From contig NZ_OY787456.1 in the NCBI RefSeq assembly GCF_963678875.1, positions 2,666,001 to 2,730,000 on the forward strand: DNA of 64,000 bases, given 5' to 3'. The notes beneath the pieces were generated by a model. That model did no database searches and was not told the origin of the DNA. It was given only the letters and a program-made list of their open reading frames with translations. Positions 43,472-52,962 of the stretch are shown here, piece after piece (position 1 is the first letter of the stretch; each line of letters begins with the position of its first letter). The position numbers were made by a program, and so were the translations under genes. Origin of the DNA: an uncultured Hyphomonas sp. Its GTDB lineage: Bacteria > Pseudomonadota > Alphaproteobacteria > Caulobacterales > Hyphomonadaceae.

Positions 43472-43872
43472 GCCGGTTCAACCAGACCGCTCCGACGGCT
43501 GAGGATATCCTCAGCCTCGCCGAAGCCTGCATCGCGCGCCTGCCCGCCCACATGCAGGCGGCGGCGGGCGCGGTCCGCATCATTGTCGAGGACTATGCCG
43601 AGGACGAGATTCTCGACGAGATGAAAATCGACGACGCGCTGGAGCTGTCCGGCCTCTATTCCGGCGTGCCGCTGATCCATGAGAGCGTGACGCATCCATC
43701 GATGCAGCCCCCGCTGGTCTATCTCTACCGGCTGCCCATCCTGTTCGAATGGGCGGCGCGGGGCGATGTCACGCTGGAGGAGCTGGTCGCCCACGTCACG
43801 ATCCACGAATACGGCCACCATTTCGGCTGGTCCGACGAAGAGATGCATCGCATCCTCGACATGGCGGACTGA
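43468..43872 (+). CDS. Zincin-like metallopeptidase family protein
   Basis: A 134-residue minimal zinc metallopeptidase of the family with a C-terminal HExxH. The motif here is HEYGHHFGWSDEEM in the last 25 residues. The start is a GTG overlapping the ybjQ-like stop. Such proteins are common and short in Actinobacteria and Alphaproteobacteria; their substrates are not known. It has no signal peptide. It converges on the GFA gene, with a 4-bp gap. Confidence 0.85.
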   Translation: MSRFNQTAPTAEDILSLAEACIARLPAHMQAAAGAVRIIVEDYAEDEILDEMKIDDALELSGLYSGVPLIHESVTHPSMQPPLVYLYRLPILFEWAARGDVTLEELVAHVTIHEYGHHFGWSDEEMHRILDMAD

Positions 43873-43876
43873 CGGA

Positions 43877-44272
43877 TCAGGCCTTCGACTTGTGCGCCAG
43901 CGTGTGGGCGTGTTTCTCCCAGTTCTGCCCGTCGAACTTGTTCACGGTGACGTTCAGGTCCTGCCAGTCGTCGATGCAGCGCCAGGTGACGGCCACGCCG
44001 TCCGGGTTGGAGCGCGGGATGTAGAAGCTCTTGATCCCGCACGTCTTGCAGAACAGGTGTTTCGCCACGCCCGTGTTGAACGTGTACTCGGCGAGATTGT
44101 CATTGCCTTCCGTCAGGCGGAAGCGGCTGGACGGGACGATGATGTGGATGTTGCCCGACATCGCACACATGGAGCAGTTGCAGTCCTCCACGTCGAACGC
44201 GTCCGGCAGGTCCACTTCCCACCGCACAGCGCCGCAATGACATCCGCCAAAATGGGTCTTCAGCTCGCTCAT
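43877..44272 (-). CDS. GFA/CENP-V family zinc protein
   Basis: A 131-residue protein of the GFA superfamily (named for S-hydroxymethylglutathione synthase). Zinc ligands are in GGCHCGAVRW (Cys11, Cys13), CNCSMC (Cys31, 33, 36) and FCKTCGI. The start MSELKTHFGG at 44272 gives the normal length. Most members bind glutathione adducts or have unknown roles, so formaldehyde detoxification is only a possibility. Confidence 0.9.
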   Translation of the reverse strand: MSELKTHFGGCHCGAVRWEVDLPDAFDVEDCNCSMCAMSGNIHIIVPSSRFRLTEGNDNLAEYTFNTGVAKHLFCKTCGIKSFYIPRSNPDGVAVTWRCIDDWQDLNVTVNKFDGQNWEKHAHTLAHKSKA

Positions 44273-44292
44273 GGTCTTCCGTTCCGTTAGGT

Positions 44293-45741
44293 TCAGCCCA
44301 CCCAGTTCGGCGGGCGCTTGCTTGCCCATGGCCGGGCCTGTTCCAATTGTCCAGCCAGACGGAACAGAAGGCTTTCGGCGCCGAGCCGCCCGCCAAACAT
44401 CATGCCGATCGGCAGGCCGCCTGCCGCTTCTTCGGTCGGATCCGTCCAGTGCAGCGGCACGGACATGGCCGGGCAGCCGGTCTGGTTGAACAGCGCACAA
44501 TGCGCACCGAAGCCGGCAATCGCCTTGCCCATCGCATCGCCGTCCTGCGCAAGCGACATCGTGCCCAGCTTGTCCGGCGCGCGATGCGTCACCGGCGAGA
44601 GCGTCAGGTCGAATCCGCCATCGATCAGGAATTGCTCATAGTCGATAGCGACGGAGTTGAAGAGATTGTTGGCCTTGGCCAGTTCCACCATCGGCACGGT
44701 CCGGCCGAGCGCTGCCATGGACGCCGTGATCGGCTCCATCTCGTCCTCACGCACGGGCCGCCCCAGCATGGCGGAACGGTCGTCGAAGGCTGCAGCGATG
44801 TTCGCTGAGATCGTGAAGAGGGCACACTTTGCGAGCAGCTCGCCGTCGAATTCCGGGCCCGCCTCAACAACTTCGTGCCCAAGGTCCGCCAGCAGTTTCG
44901 CGGTCGCCATCAGCCCAGCATCGGCATCTGCATCCGGCATCGTGCCGTTCGGTGCCCGCTTCCACAGCGCGATGCGCAGCTTGCCGGGATCGCGGCTGAC
45001 TTCCTCCAGATACGGACGATCCGGCGCCGGGGCGACATAGCGGCTGCCGGTCTCCCGGCCATGGCAGATATCCAGCAAGGCCGCGCTGTCTCTCACGCTG
45101 CGGCTGACGGCGTGGACGGTCGACATGCCGTTCCAGCCTTCGGTGCGCCCCGGCCCCATCGGCACACGTCCACGCGACGGCTTGATGCCGAACAGGCCTG
45201 TGCAGGAGGCCGGAATGCGGATGGACCCGCCGCCATCGCTGGCCTGCGCCACCGGCAGCACACCCGCTGCGACCGCTGCGCTTGCCCCGCCGGACGATCC
45301 ACCCGAGGTACGCGTCAGGTCCCACGGGTTGCGCGTCTGGCCGTAGAGCGTGGATTCGGTGGTGGTGGTCAGGCCGTATTCCGGGCTGGTCGTCTGGCCG
45401 AAGAAGACAAGGCCCGCCTCGCGGTAGCGCTCGGTCAGCACGGAGTCGCGCTGGGCCACATTACCCTTCCACGCGATCGAACCATTGGTCAGCGGCGCGC
45501 CTTTCACTTCGACAGCGAGGTCTTTGGTGACAAAGGGCACGCCGGCAAAAGGGCCTTCGCCGACGCCTGATTCCAGTTGGGATTTCGCGAGGTCCGGATA
45601 AAGCGCGCTGAAACAGTTCAGCGTGTCCTGCGCGGCTTCAGCCCGCGACACCGCAGCTTCCAGCAATTCTCCGGCGCTGACCTGTTTGCTGCGGACAAGC
45701 TCTGCCAGCCCCAGACCATCATAATCGGCGTATTCTTTCAT
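44293..45741 (-). CDS. Amidase (amidase signature family)
   Basis: A 482-residue amide hydrolase. The Ser-cisSer-Lys triad is present: Lys73 in VPFVTKDL, the cis-Ser at 148/149 in TSGGSSGGAS, and the nucleophile Ser172 in SDGGGSIRIPAS. The C-terminal ALFNQTGCPAMSVPLHW is typical of the group. The start is at 45741 (MKEYADYDGL). It is not part of a gatCAB operon, so it is more likely a catabolic amidase (for example for 6-aminohexanoate-like or aryl amides) than the Glu-tRNA amidotransferase. Confidence 0.9.
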   Translation of the reverse strand: MKEYADYDGLGLAELVRSKQVSAGELLEAAVSRAEAAQDTLNCFSALYPDLAKSQLESGVGEGPFAGVPFVTKDLAVEVKGAPLTNGSIAWKGNVAQRDSVLTERYREAGLVFFGQTTSPEYGLTTTTESTLYGQTRNPWDLTRTSGGSSGGASAAVAAGVLPVAQASDGGGSIRIPASCTGLFGIKPSRGRVPMGPGRTEGWNGMSTVHAVSRSVRDSAALLDICHGRETGSRYVAPAPDRPYLEEVSRDPGKLRIALWKRAPNGTMPDADADAGLMATAKLLADLGHEVVEAGPEFDGELLAKCALFTISANIAAAFDDRSAMLGRPVREDEMEPITASMAALGRTVPMVELAKANNLFNSVAIDYEQFLIDGGFDLTLSPVTHRAPDKLGTMSLAQDGDAMGKAIAGFGAHCALFNQTGCPAMSVPLHWTDPTEEAAGGLPIGMMFGGRLGAESLLFRLAGQLEQARPWASKRPPNWVG

Positions 45742-45798
45742 TCGGCCCTCCCATTTTGCCACCACTGTGGAACGCCGGGCGCCGAAAGGAAAGCCTGA

Positions 45799-46338
45799 TC
45801 AGGGCTCCATTTCAGGCGGCGGCGGGGGTGGAGGCGGACCGTCTCCGGGACCGCCGCGTTCACCCGGCGCCATCTTGCCTTTTGATTTGTGGTCGCGCGG
45901 CCCCCGTCTCAGGATTTCCGCCATATGCTGGCGCTGTTCCATCGTCATGGACGCGAACAGGTCCACCATCGCTTCGTGCGTGGCCTCGTTCACCGCATCG
46001 TCGGCAGACCGCAGATTGCTGAAGGCTTCCCGCACAGCATCCGGATTGTAGGGATCGGCCAGGACCGCTTCAGCCAGTTGCCGGCGCGATTCAACCCGCG
46101 CCATACGCTCTTCTCCGGACGCTTTGAAAGCTTCCTTGAAGACCTGCCGGATTGCGTCGCGGTTGGGATCGTCGCGATCCCCCCAGGTGATACGCTCGCG
46201 AGGCGGGCCATCCGGTTTGCCCTTTGGTCCGGCTTGCACGAGGAACCCGGCCAGCAGGCCCACAAGGATCATGTTTGCCATCAGCGAAACAATCAGCCAG
46301 AACGGCCACCGGCGGGGCGTGTCGGACGTGTCGCTCAT
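45799..46338 (-). CDS. Periplasmic heavy-metal sensor-type protein
   Basis: A 179-residue membrane-anchored protein. One N-terminal helix (WPFWLIVSLMANMILVGLLA) leads to a periplasmic helical domain (KASGEERMARVESRRQLAEA, FASMTMEQRQHMAEIL) of the metal-resistance (CnrX/Spy-like) type. The tail ends in eight consecutive prolines then EMEP. It overlaps the gene upstream by 4 bp and belongs to an ECF sigma operon, so it may sense periplasmic stress or metals for that system. Confidence 0.75.
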   Translation of the reverse strand: MSDTSDTPRRWPFWLIVSLMANMILVGLLAGFLVQAGPKGKPDGPPRERITWGDRDDPNRDAIRQVFKEAFKASGEERMARVESRRQLAEAVLADPYNPDAVREAFSNLRSADDAVNEATHEAMVDLFASMTMEQRQHMAEILRRGPRDHKSKGKMAPGERGGPGDGPPPPPPPPEMEP

Positions 46339-46808
46339 TCTGCGGCCTCACTCATCAATTCATAGTCGCCGAAGCCAAGGGCAGCATACATAACGGCGTC
46401 GGTTTCATCCGTTGTCTGGGCACTCGCCACCGATGAAGGCAGCGACACATTCACACCGATCATGATCCCCATGACCAGCGAAGCGACGGCCCCGGCTGGC
46501 AGCCAGCCCGGAAGGAACCGGCCCAGACCGCGTTCCGGCCTTGCCGCGCGTTGCGGTTTCGGAGCGCTGGCCAGCAGGCTGTTCCGCAGCGATGCGGAGA
46601 CGTCAGCCTCAGGAACAAGATCCAGGAACTGGTCCAGACGGCGGGCGTCGTCCAGGACCTTCGCGAACAGGCCCGGCGCCTCGGCGATCCGGCGCGTTGC
46701 TGCCGCCCGCTCTGCCTCGGGAAAGGCAGCGGGATCGGCACCGTATGCCGCGATCAGGTCGAGGATCCGTTCGTCAGACAAGGTCGGTGTCATCCTTTGG
46801 TCCTTCAT
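46335..46808 (-). CDS. Membrane protein, probable anti-sigma factor
   Basis: A 157-residue protein with a soluble N-terminal region of about 95 residues (LSDERILDLIAAYGADPAAF) and one membrane helix (WLPAGAVASLVMGIMIGVNV), followed by a short periplasmic tail. It starts in the ECF sigma stop codon (ATGA) and overlaps the metal-sensor gene at its own end, so the three genes form one coupled unit. The topology fits an anti-sigma factor, though no ZAS zinc motif is visible. Confidence 0.7.
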   Translation of the reverse strand: MKDQRMTPTLSDERILDLIAAYGADPAAFPEAERAAATRRIAEAPGLFAKVLDDARRLDQFLDLVPEADVSASLRNSLLASAPKPQRAARPERGLGRFLPGWLPAGAVASLVMGIMIGVNVSLPSSVASAQTTDETDAVMYAALGFGDYELMSEAAE

Positions 46809-47347
46809 GCCACACTCCGTTCGGCCAGTGTTGCCCTCAAGCTGCGCCGTGCGCGCGCCAGAAGGCTTTCCAGCGCTTCTTCACTTGTTTCCATGATCTC
46901 CGCCGCTTCCACCTGAGAGTGTCCCTGCAGGGCGCAGAGCGTCAAGGCAGCTGCCTGGCGCTCCGGAAGGGCGGCGATCGCGGCTTCGATTGCCCTGACC
47001 CGTTCGTTTTGCAGCAGCCGTTCGGGCGGGGTCAGGTCCGGGTCCGTCATTTCCGGCAATTCGCCGGGCAGCGATTCCCGTCTTTTGCGCAGGGTGTCGT
47101 AGCAGAGGTTCAGCGCCACGCGGTGCAGCCAAGTCGAGAACTTGGCCCGCGGCTCCCAGTTGGGAAGCGCTTTCCACGCGCGAAGGAAGGTCTCCTGAGT
47201 CACGTCTTCTGCTTCCATGCGGTCGCCCAGCATCCGTGTTGCCAGGCCAAGGACACCCGGCGAGTAACGATCAACCAGCCACGAGACGGCTGACGGATCG
47301 CCCGCCGCCGCCCGTGTGATCTGGTCGAGATCCGATACGAAAGCCAC
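46805..47347 (-). CDS. ECF-type RNA polymerase sigma factor
   Basis: Region 2 is DRYSPGVLGLATRMLGDR followed by EDVTQETFLRAWKALP; region 4 is LPERQAAALTLCALQGHSQV, then ETSEEALESLLARAR. I favour the GTG at 47347 (VAFVSDLDQ), giving 180 residues; a GTG at 47386 would add 13. It heads the unit with the anti-sigma and periplasmic metal-sensor genes, a common layout for envelope-stress and metal response. Confidence 0.9.
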   Translation of the reverse strand: MAFVSDLDQITRAAAGDPSAVSWLVDRYSPGVLGLATRMLGDRMEAEDVTQETFLRAWKALPNWEPRAKFSTWLHRVALNLCYDTLRKRRESLPGELPEMTDPDLTPPERLLQNERVRAIEAAIAALPERQAAALTLCALQGHSQVEAAEIMETSEEALESLLARARRSLRATLAERSVA

Positions 47348-47449
47348 GGAACCGAGCTTACTCCGTTGAAGGCGGGATGCACGCACTCAATGCGGTGATA
47401 CCTGCTGAGTGCGCGCTGTGCCGCCCGACCGGGCCTGAGCCCGATCTCC

Positions 47450-48055
47450 TTACTGGTCTTCAGGCGGCGGCATGCCGTCCTTCATACCCTTGCGGCCGAA
47501 CTTGCCGCGCTTGCCATGGCCCATCGGAGCGGATTCGAACTCTTCCTGGCTGATCGTGCCATTCCCGTCCTTGTCCATCTTGGCGAAGCGCGCAGCTTGC
47601 ATCTCGGCGCCTTTTTCGGCCCATTCGGCCTGGCGTTCAGCTTTCTTCGCTTCCCGCTCGGCTTCCTTGGCCGCATGAACGGCGGCGACTTCGTCACGCG
47701 TGATCGAACCATCCTTGTTGGTGTCGAACCGCTCGAACATATTGTCGACGCGGTCGCCGCGGTGCTCTTCGAACTTGGCTTTCATCTCGGCACGTTTGGC
47801 TTCGTGATGGGCCGACAGTTCGGCCTCCGAAAGCTGGCCATCGCTATTGGTGTCGATTGCGACGAACATCGCAGCCTTGTGGGCCTTGATCTCGGCTTCG
47901 GAGACTTTGCCGTCACCATCGGTGTCCAGCGCCGCCATGCGTTCCTTCATCATGCCCGCTTTACCGGGACCACCGCCGCGCGGACCGGCCAAAGCCGGGG
48001 CGGCAATCATGGCCACTGCTGCAAGGGATGCTGTCGCGAGAAAGATACGTTTCAT
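47450..48055 (-). CDS. Secreted EF-hand protein
   Basis: A 201-residue exported protein with a signal peptide ending APALAG. Four canonical EF-hand loops are at residues 44-55 (DTDGDGKVSEAE), 68-79 (DTNSDGQLSEAE), 111-122 (DTNKDGSITRDE) and 161-172 (DKDGNGTISQEE). A charged helix rich in Lys, Glu and Ala separates loops 3 and 4. Calcium binding in the periplasm is expected. It lies upstream of the ECF sigma unit on the same strand. Confidence 0.9.
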   Translation of the reverse strand: MKRIFLATASLAAVAMIAAPALAGPRGGGPGKAGMMKERMAALDTDGDGKVSEAEIKAHKAAMFVAIDTNSDGQLSEAELSAHHEAKRAEMKAKFEEHRGDRVDNMFERFDTNKDGSITRDEVAAVHAAKEAEREAKKAERQAEWAEKGAEMQAARFAKMDKDGNGTISQEEFESAPMGHGKRGKFGRKGMKDGMPPPEDQ

Positions 48056-48126
48056 AAGGGGGTAACTCCTCTCTTTCGCGGCCGCCTCTGTGTCCGGGCG
48101 GCCAGTGTTTATAGAACGCGAAGAGG

Positions 48127-50820
48127 TCAGCTTTCCGTCGCTTCGAGGTGTAATTTTTCGACAACCAGCTGGTGAAGCCTTGATTTTGTAGAAGATAATT
48201 CGGTTTCCAGATCGTGGAAGGTCTCTTTTTCCACGGCCCGGCAGAGACGGTCGCGCAGGCCTGCCGGCATGACGTCCGAGCGCGTTTCAGTGCCGATGGC
48301 GACCCGCTGGACCTGCTGGAGCGCCTGCAGAAGCCGCAGCCCGTCGGCCAGCAGAAGACGCTCCTCAACATGGAAGGATGAGTGTTCGATGGCATCCAGC
48401 GTCGAGGCGCAGATGGCATCGGCCCGTCCACCAAGCAGCATGTCCTGCTGCACAACGAACTCGACGTCTATCAGTCCGCCTTCGGCGGTTTTCAGGTCCC
48501 ACAGCCCCTTGCCCGGTTTTTCACGATACAGGCGCTGACGCATGTCGGTGATGTCCGAGGGGATGGTTCCGGCATTCGCCTTCGCACGTTCCGTGATCGC
48601 ATCGAAGGCAATGTCCATGACGGACTGTCCCAGCCCGGCATCGCCTGCAACAGGCCGTAGCCGGGTCAGCGCCATATGTTCCCACGTCCAGGCGTCCTTG
48701 TTCTGATAGGATTTGAACGCAGGCAGGCTGACCGCAACCGGGCCTGCCCGCCCGGACGGGCGCAGCCGCATGTCCACTTCATACAGCGCCCCTTCCGCCG
48801 TTGGGGCCGTCAGTGCCGTGATCAGGCGCTGGGTGAAGCGCGTGTACCAGGTCTGCGCTTCCAGCGGGTCGGCATCATAGATGACGAGGATGTCGAGGTC
48901 CGAGCCCGCCGTCAGTTCCTTGCCGCCCAGCTTGCCCATGGCGAACACGCCCCACTGGCCGGGCTGCGGCCCGTTGCGCCGCTCTGTTTCCCATTTCGCG
49001 GCAGCGGCCATCTCACGGATCGTATCGTCGGCCAGCGCCGTCCAGTAGTCTGCAGCCTCCCGGGCCGGGATCAGGCCGTGCAGCAGACGGTGCCCGGTCA
49101 GGAAGTGCTGGTCGCGATGATACCGGCGCCAGGCATCGAGGGCGCCATCGAAACTCGTGTCGGGTCCGATCTCCGGCCGCACCGGTGCCTGACCGCTGAC
49201 CAGGGACTCAAGCAGGTCCGGCCGGCGCGACAGGATTTCAGCCAGGCGCGGCGCCAGCGCCAGCGTGGCGACCAGGTCGTCCAGCAGGTCCGGCTCGGCC
49301 AGCAGCATGGCCAGTGTCTGCACGCCCGACGACAGCCCGCCGAAGAAGCGGGAGAACCAGCGAAACGCCTCGTCCGCCTCACCCGTCTTGCCCATGTCTT
49401 CCAGAAGGCGCGGCAGGATCGCCGTCAGCAGCTCACGCCCGCGCGCTGTGCGGGTGGCGGGCACGCGGCCGCGGTGCCAGTTGCGGATCGTCTCGATCGC
49501 GGCACTGGGATCGCTGAAGCCAAGATTACGCAAGGTCTCGACCGTGCCCGGATCATCATCGACCCCGGTGAACACGAAATTGCCGGACCGGGTCTCCCCG
49601 GCCGCGCGGTCCTCTGCAGCGAACAGGGCATCATAGGCCGACTGGACGATCCGGCGGGTTTCGAGGACGTCACGGTCGAAGTCTTCCAGATTGCCGTATC
49701 CGCTGAGGAAGGCGACCACTTCGCGCGCCTCCGGGTCTTTCGGCAGGGTGTGGGTCTGCTCGTCGTTCCGCATCTGAATGCGGTGCTCGACATTGCGGAG
49801 CTGGCGGTAGGCTTCGGTCAGGTCGCGGGCTGTCTCGTCCTCCACCACGCCGCCGGCGCGCAACGCTTCCATCGCGCCGAGGGTCGTGTTGTCCCGCAGT
49901 TCCGGGCGCCGCCCGCCAAGGATCAGCTGCTGGGTCTGGACGAAGAACTCGATCTCCCGAATGCCGCCCGGACCCAGTTTGATGTCCGGGTTTGGAAGAC
50001 TGAACTCCCGCGCCTTGGCCTTGGTGTTGATCATCCGCTTGATCGCCTGGATGTCGCCAATGGCCCAATAATCAAGGTTCCGGCGCCAGACATAAGGCTC
50101 CATGCCCTTCACGAAGCGCTTCGCTGCGGCGATATCCCCGGCGGCCGGGCGCGCCTTGATCCAGACCATCCGCTCCCAGTTCTGGCCGACGCTTTCATAG
50201 TAGAGTTCCGCCATGGTGGTGGACACGGCGAGCGGTGTAGAGGACGGGTCCGGCCTCAGGCGCAAATCGGTGCGGAACACATAGCCGTCTTCGGTGATGT
50301 CATCGAACATGCGAACGATGTCGCGGGCCACCCGCTGCGCCGCTTCGCCGGGCGAGCGTTCGCCGCCATCGAAGACGTTCGGGTCGTAGAAGATGCAGAA
50401 GTCGATATCGCTGGAATAGTTGAGCTCGAATGCGCCCATCTTGCCGAGCGCGATGGCAAAGATGCCATCCCCCGACAGGCCGTAATGCGCGAGCGCAACT
50501 TTGAGCGCCGTATCCACGCATTCGCAGGCAAGTTCGGTCAGCACGAGCGTGACGTCCATCACGTCCAGCGTGCCCGACAGGTCCTCCCCGGCCAGCGACA
50601 GATGCGTTGCCTGTTTGGCCCGGCGCAGGACACGCATGGCCTCTTCCACCGGCTTCGGACCCAGCTTCGGCAGCATACGCACGGTTTCGATGGCTTCGCG
50701 CCAGTCCCGGTCTTCCAGGTCCCGGCCCGCCAACCGCCGGAGGTAAGGCGCCCGTTCGCAGGCAAGCGTCAGCGCGGCTTCAGGCGTGTCGGCAATCGGT
50801 TTGATAGTCAGCATGCTCAA
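48127..50820 (-). CDS. glnE: Bifunctional glutamine synthetase adenylyltransferase/deadenylase
   Basis: Controls glutamine synthetase by adding or removing AMP in response to PII and glutamine. At 897 residues it has both nucleotidyltransferase halves: the N-terminal one with ELNYSSDIDFCIFYD and the C-terminal one with ELTAGSDLDILVIYD. The start overlaps the stop of the sensor kinase gene (ATGA), so translation is coupled. It ends the degP–two-component–glnE run. Confidence 0.95.
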   Translation of the reverse strand: MSMLTIKPIADTPEAALTLACERAPYLRRLAGRDLEDRDWREAIETVRMLPKLGPKPVEEAMRVLRRAKQATHLSLAGEDLSGTLDVMDVTLVLTELACECVDTALKVALAHYGLSGDGIFAIALGKMGAFELNYSSDIDFCIFYDPNVFDGGERSPGEAAQRVARDIVRMFDDITEDGYVFRTDLRLRPDPSSTPLAVSTTMAELYYESVGQNWERMVWIKARPAAGDIAAAKRFVKGMEPYVWRRNLDYWAIGDIQAIKRMINTKAKAREFSLPNPDIKLGPGGIREIEFFVQTQQLILGGRRPELRDNTTLGAMEALRAGGVVEDETARDLTEAYRQLRNVEHRIQMRNDEQTHTLPKDPEAREVVAFLSGYGNLEDFDRDVLETRRIVQSAYDALFAAEDRAAGETRSGNFVFTGVDDDPGTVETLRNLGFSDPSAAIETIRNWHRGRVPATRTARGRELLTAILPRLLEDMGKTGEADEAFRWFSRFFGGLSSGVQTLAMLLAEPDLLDDLVATLALAPRLAEILSRRPDLLESLVSGQAPVRPEIGPDTSFDGALDAWRRYHRDQHFLTGHRLLHGLIPAREAADYWTALADDTIREMAAAAKWETERRNGPQPGQWGVFAMGKLGGKELTAGSDLDILVIYDADPLEAQTWYTRFTQRLITALTAPTAEGALYEVDMRLRPSGRAGPVAVSLPAFKSYQNKDAWTWEHMALTRLRPVAGDAGLGQSVMDIAFDAITERAKANAGTIPSDITDMRQRLYREKPGKGLWDLKTAEGGLIDVEFVVQQDMLLGGRADAICASTLDAIEHSSFHVEERLLLADGLRLLQALQQVQRVAIGTETRSDVMPAGLRDRLCRAVEKETFHDLETELSSTKSRLHQLVVEKLHLEATES

Positions 50821-52217
50821 GCCCTGGGCAATCTCAATGTCGTTTTCAGACCGGGTGATCCGGCCGGACCATTCCCGTCTGACAGGATCAATTCTCCGCC
50901 GTGCATTTCAGCGACGGAAACGACCAGCGCCAGGCCAAGGCCACTGCCGGGCTGGGTGCGCGCCGAGTCCATCCGCTGGAAACGCTGCACCACCCGCTCG
51001 CGGGCATCCGGCGGAACGCCCGGTCCGGTGTCAACGACGGTCAGGTCCACTGTACCTTCCGGGCCACGCGCCACGGTCAGGCTGACCGTTCCGCCCGCAG
51101 GTGTGTACTTGATGGCATTGTCGAGCAGGTTCGACAGGGCCTGACCGATAAGGTCCGGGTCGCCCAGTACCATGAGGTGTTTGGCGATCTGGCTTCGGAA
51201 GCCCTGCTCGGCCTCTTCGCAGGCAGGTTCGAACAATTCAGCAAGCTCTTCGGCCAGCTCGCTGACATCCATGCGGACGCGCTCCCCCTCGGCGCCGGCT
51301 TCAAGGCGAGCCAGGCGCAGGATGGCGTTGAACGTGCCGAGCACCCGGTCGACTTCCTCAACCGTCTCGCTCAGTGTCGCTTCAGCGCTTTCCTTCGACA
51401 TCGGCTCGGAGAGCGCGATCTCCAGCCGGTTGCGCAGGCGTGACAGCGGCGAGCGCAGATCGTGCGCGATGGCATTGCCCGTATTGCGGGTGGACTCGAC
51501 CAGCTTCTCGATCTGGTCGAGCATCGCGTTCATGCGCTGGCCCAGACGGTCAAACTCGTCCCCGGACCCGCGCACGGGTACGCGGCGGCCAAGCTCCCCG
51601 CCCATCACCATCTCGGCCGTCCGCGCCAGTTCATCGGCGCGCCGGGCCGCCCCGCGTGAGATCAACAGGCCGCCCAGCAAGGACAGGGCGAGCCCGATCG
51701 GCGCAGCGATAAAAATGGCATTCTGGATCCGCCCCACGATCGCCGTCTGTTGCGCCGTGTCGAAGGCCACAAGCAAGGCCCCGCCATTGTCGCGCAGGCG
51801 CACAATGCGGCCCGCCACAGGCCGGACGACTTCAGAACCGTCTGGTTCCGTCAGGGTGATTTCGAAATAGACCGTCTGCTTATCAAGGTCTGGATTGTGC
51901 GCCGGCATCCGCTGGAAGTGGCCCGCGATGCGGCGGCCCGAGGCGTCTTCGAGAAAATAGTAAAAGGTCGACCCGTTCCGCGTCATCCGCTCGAACACCG
52001 ACTCGCTGAGACGCTCCATGCCTCCGATATAGTAGGCATTGCCCAGCTGTTCGAATTCGAGCTCCAGCCGCCGGTCGGATTCGGCCCGGATATAGTAGAC
52101 GGTCGAATAATAAAGATAGACCAGCAATGCCGCCGAAAACGCCGCGAACATGGCGCTGTAAAGCAGCGCCAGTTTGAATGTGGTCGTCCTAAGGAAGGTC
52201 GGCAGGGCGAATTTCAT
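50817..52217 (-). CDS. Sensor histidine kinase
   Basis: A 466-residue membrane kinase. Two transmembrane helices (ALLYSAMFAAFSAALLVYLY and IFIAAPIGLALSLLGGLLI) flank a periplasmic sensor domain of about 130 residues. A HAMP linker follows, then the phospho-acceptor histidine in NAIAHDLRSPLSRL, and the ATPase domain with NLLDNAIKYTP and DTGPGV. It is paired with the response regulator just upstream, and with degP before that, which points to envelope stress sensing. Confidence 0.93.
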   Translation of the reverse strand: MKFALPTFLRTTTFKLALLYSAMFAAFSAALLVYLYYSTVYYIRAESDRRLELEFEQLGNAYYIGGMERLSESVFERMTRNGSTFYYFLEDASGRRIAGHFQRMPAHNPDLDKQTVYFEITLTEPDGSEVVRPVAGRIVRLRDNGGALLVAFDTAQQTAIVGRIQNAIFIAAPIGLALSLLGGLLISRGAARRADELARTAEMVMGGELGRRVPVRGSGDEFDRLGQRMNAMLDQIEKLVESTRNTGNAIAHDLRSPLSRLRNRLEIALSEPMSKESAEATLSETVEEVDRVLGTFNAILRLARLEAGAEGERVRMDVSELAEELAELFEPACEEAEQGFRSQIAKHLMVLGDPDLIGQALSNLLDNAIKYTPAGGTVSLTVARGPEGTVDLTVVDTGPGVPPDARERVVQRFQRMDSARTQPGSGLGLALVVSVAEMHGGELILSDGNGPAGSPGLKTTLRLPRA

Positions 52218-52249
52218 GGCTCGCTAGTGCCAGCGCCCTGCCTGTCCGT

Positions 52250-52924
52250 CTAGCCCTGCAGCCGGTATCCGGCCCCGCGGACCGTATGCAGCAGCGGCTC
52301 GTCGAATTCCTTGTCGATCTTGGCGCGCAGGCGCGAGACGTGAACGTCGATCACATTGGTTTGCGGATCGAAATTGTAGTCCCACACCTTCTCCAGAAGC
52401 ATGGTGCGCGTCACCACCTGTCCGGCATGGCGCATCAGGTATTCCAGCAGGCGGAATTCGCGCGGTTGCAGGTCGATCTTCTGGCCCGCCCGCGTGACCT
52501 TGCGGGTCAGCAGGTTCATTTCCAGGTCGCCCGCCTTCAGCACGGTCACCGGAGGTTCCTGACCAGGCGTGCGGCGGCCAAGCGCCTCGACGCGTGCGGC
52601 CAGCTCTGCCGGCGCGAACGGCTTGGCGAGGTAGTCTTCGGCACCGGCCTTGAGGCCCTGAACCTTGTTCTGGACATCGCCCAGCGCAGACAGGAACAGC
52701 GCCGGCGTGGTGCCGCCTGCATCGCGGAATTCCTTCAGCAGGGTCAGGCCGTCCTTCTGGGGCAGCATCCGGTCAACCACCATGGCGTCGAACTCTTCCG
52801 AGCGGGCCTTTGCAAGGCCGCGTTCGCCATCGTCCGCCTTGTCGACGGAATGCCCGGCTTCGATGAGGACCTTCTCGATAAAGCCGGCCATTTCTGCATC
52901 GTCTTCGATCACCAGCACACGCAT
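52250..52924 (-). CDS. OmpR-family response regulator
   Basis: A 224-residue regulator. The receiver domain has the acidic pair in VIEDDAEM and phospho-acceptor Asp51, with the conserved lysine in YLAKPF. The C-terminal winged helix has LQPREFRLLEYLMRHAGQVV and NVIDVHVSRLRAKID. I used the ATG at 52924 (MRVLVIEDD). It lies 32 bp upstream of its kinase gene and 38 bp after degP. Confidence 0.95.
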   Translation of the reverse strand: MRVLVIEDDAEMAGFIEKVLIEAGHSVDKADDGERGLAKARSEEFDAMVVDRMLPQKDGLTLLKEFRDAGGTTPALFLSALGDVQNKVQGLKAGAEDYLAKPFAPAELAARVEALGRRTPGQEPPVTVLKAGDLEMNLLTRKVTRAGQKIDLQPREFRLLEYLMRHAGQVVTRTMLLEKVWDYNFDPQTNVIDVHVSRLRAKIDKEFDEPLLHTVRGAGYRLQG

Positions 52925-52962
52925 CGGATCCTCCTGAACTGTGTCTAGCATTTTCGCCTCAC

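Noticed and set aside
48676..51144. An 822-codon open frame on the plus strand
   Set aside because: It lies antisense to glnE and the kinase gene, shows no family features, and is the expected by-product of GC-rich codon bias.
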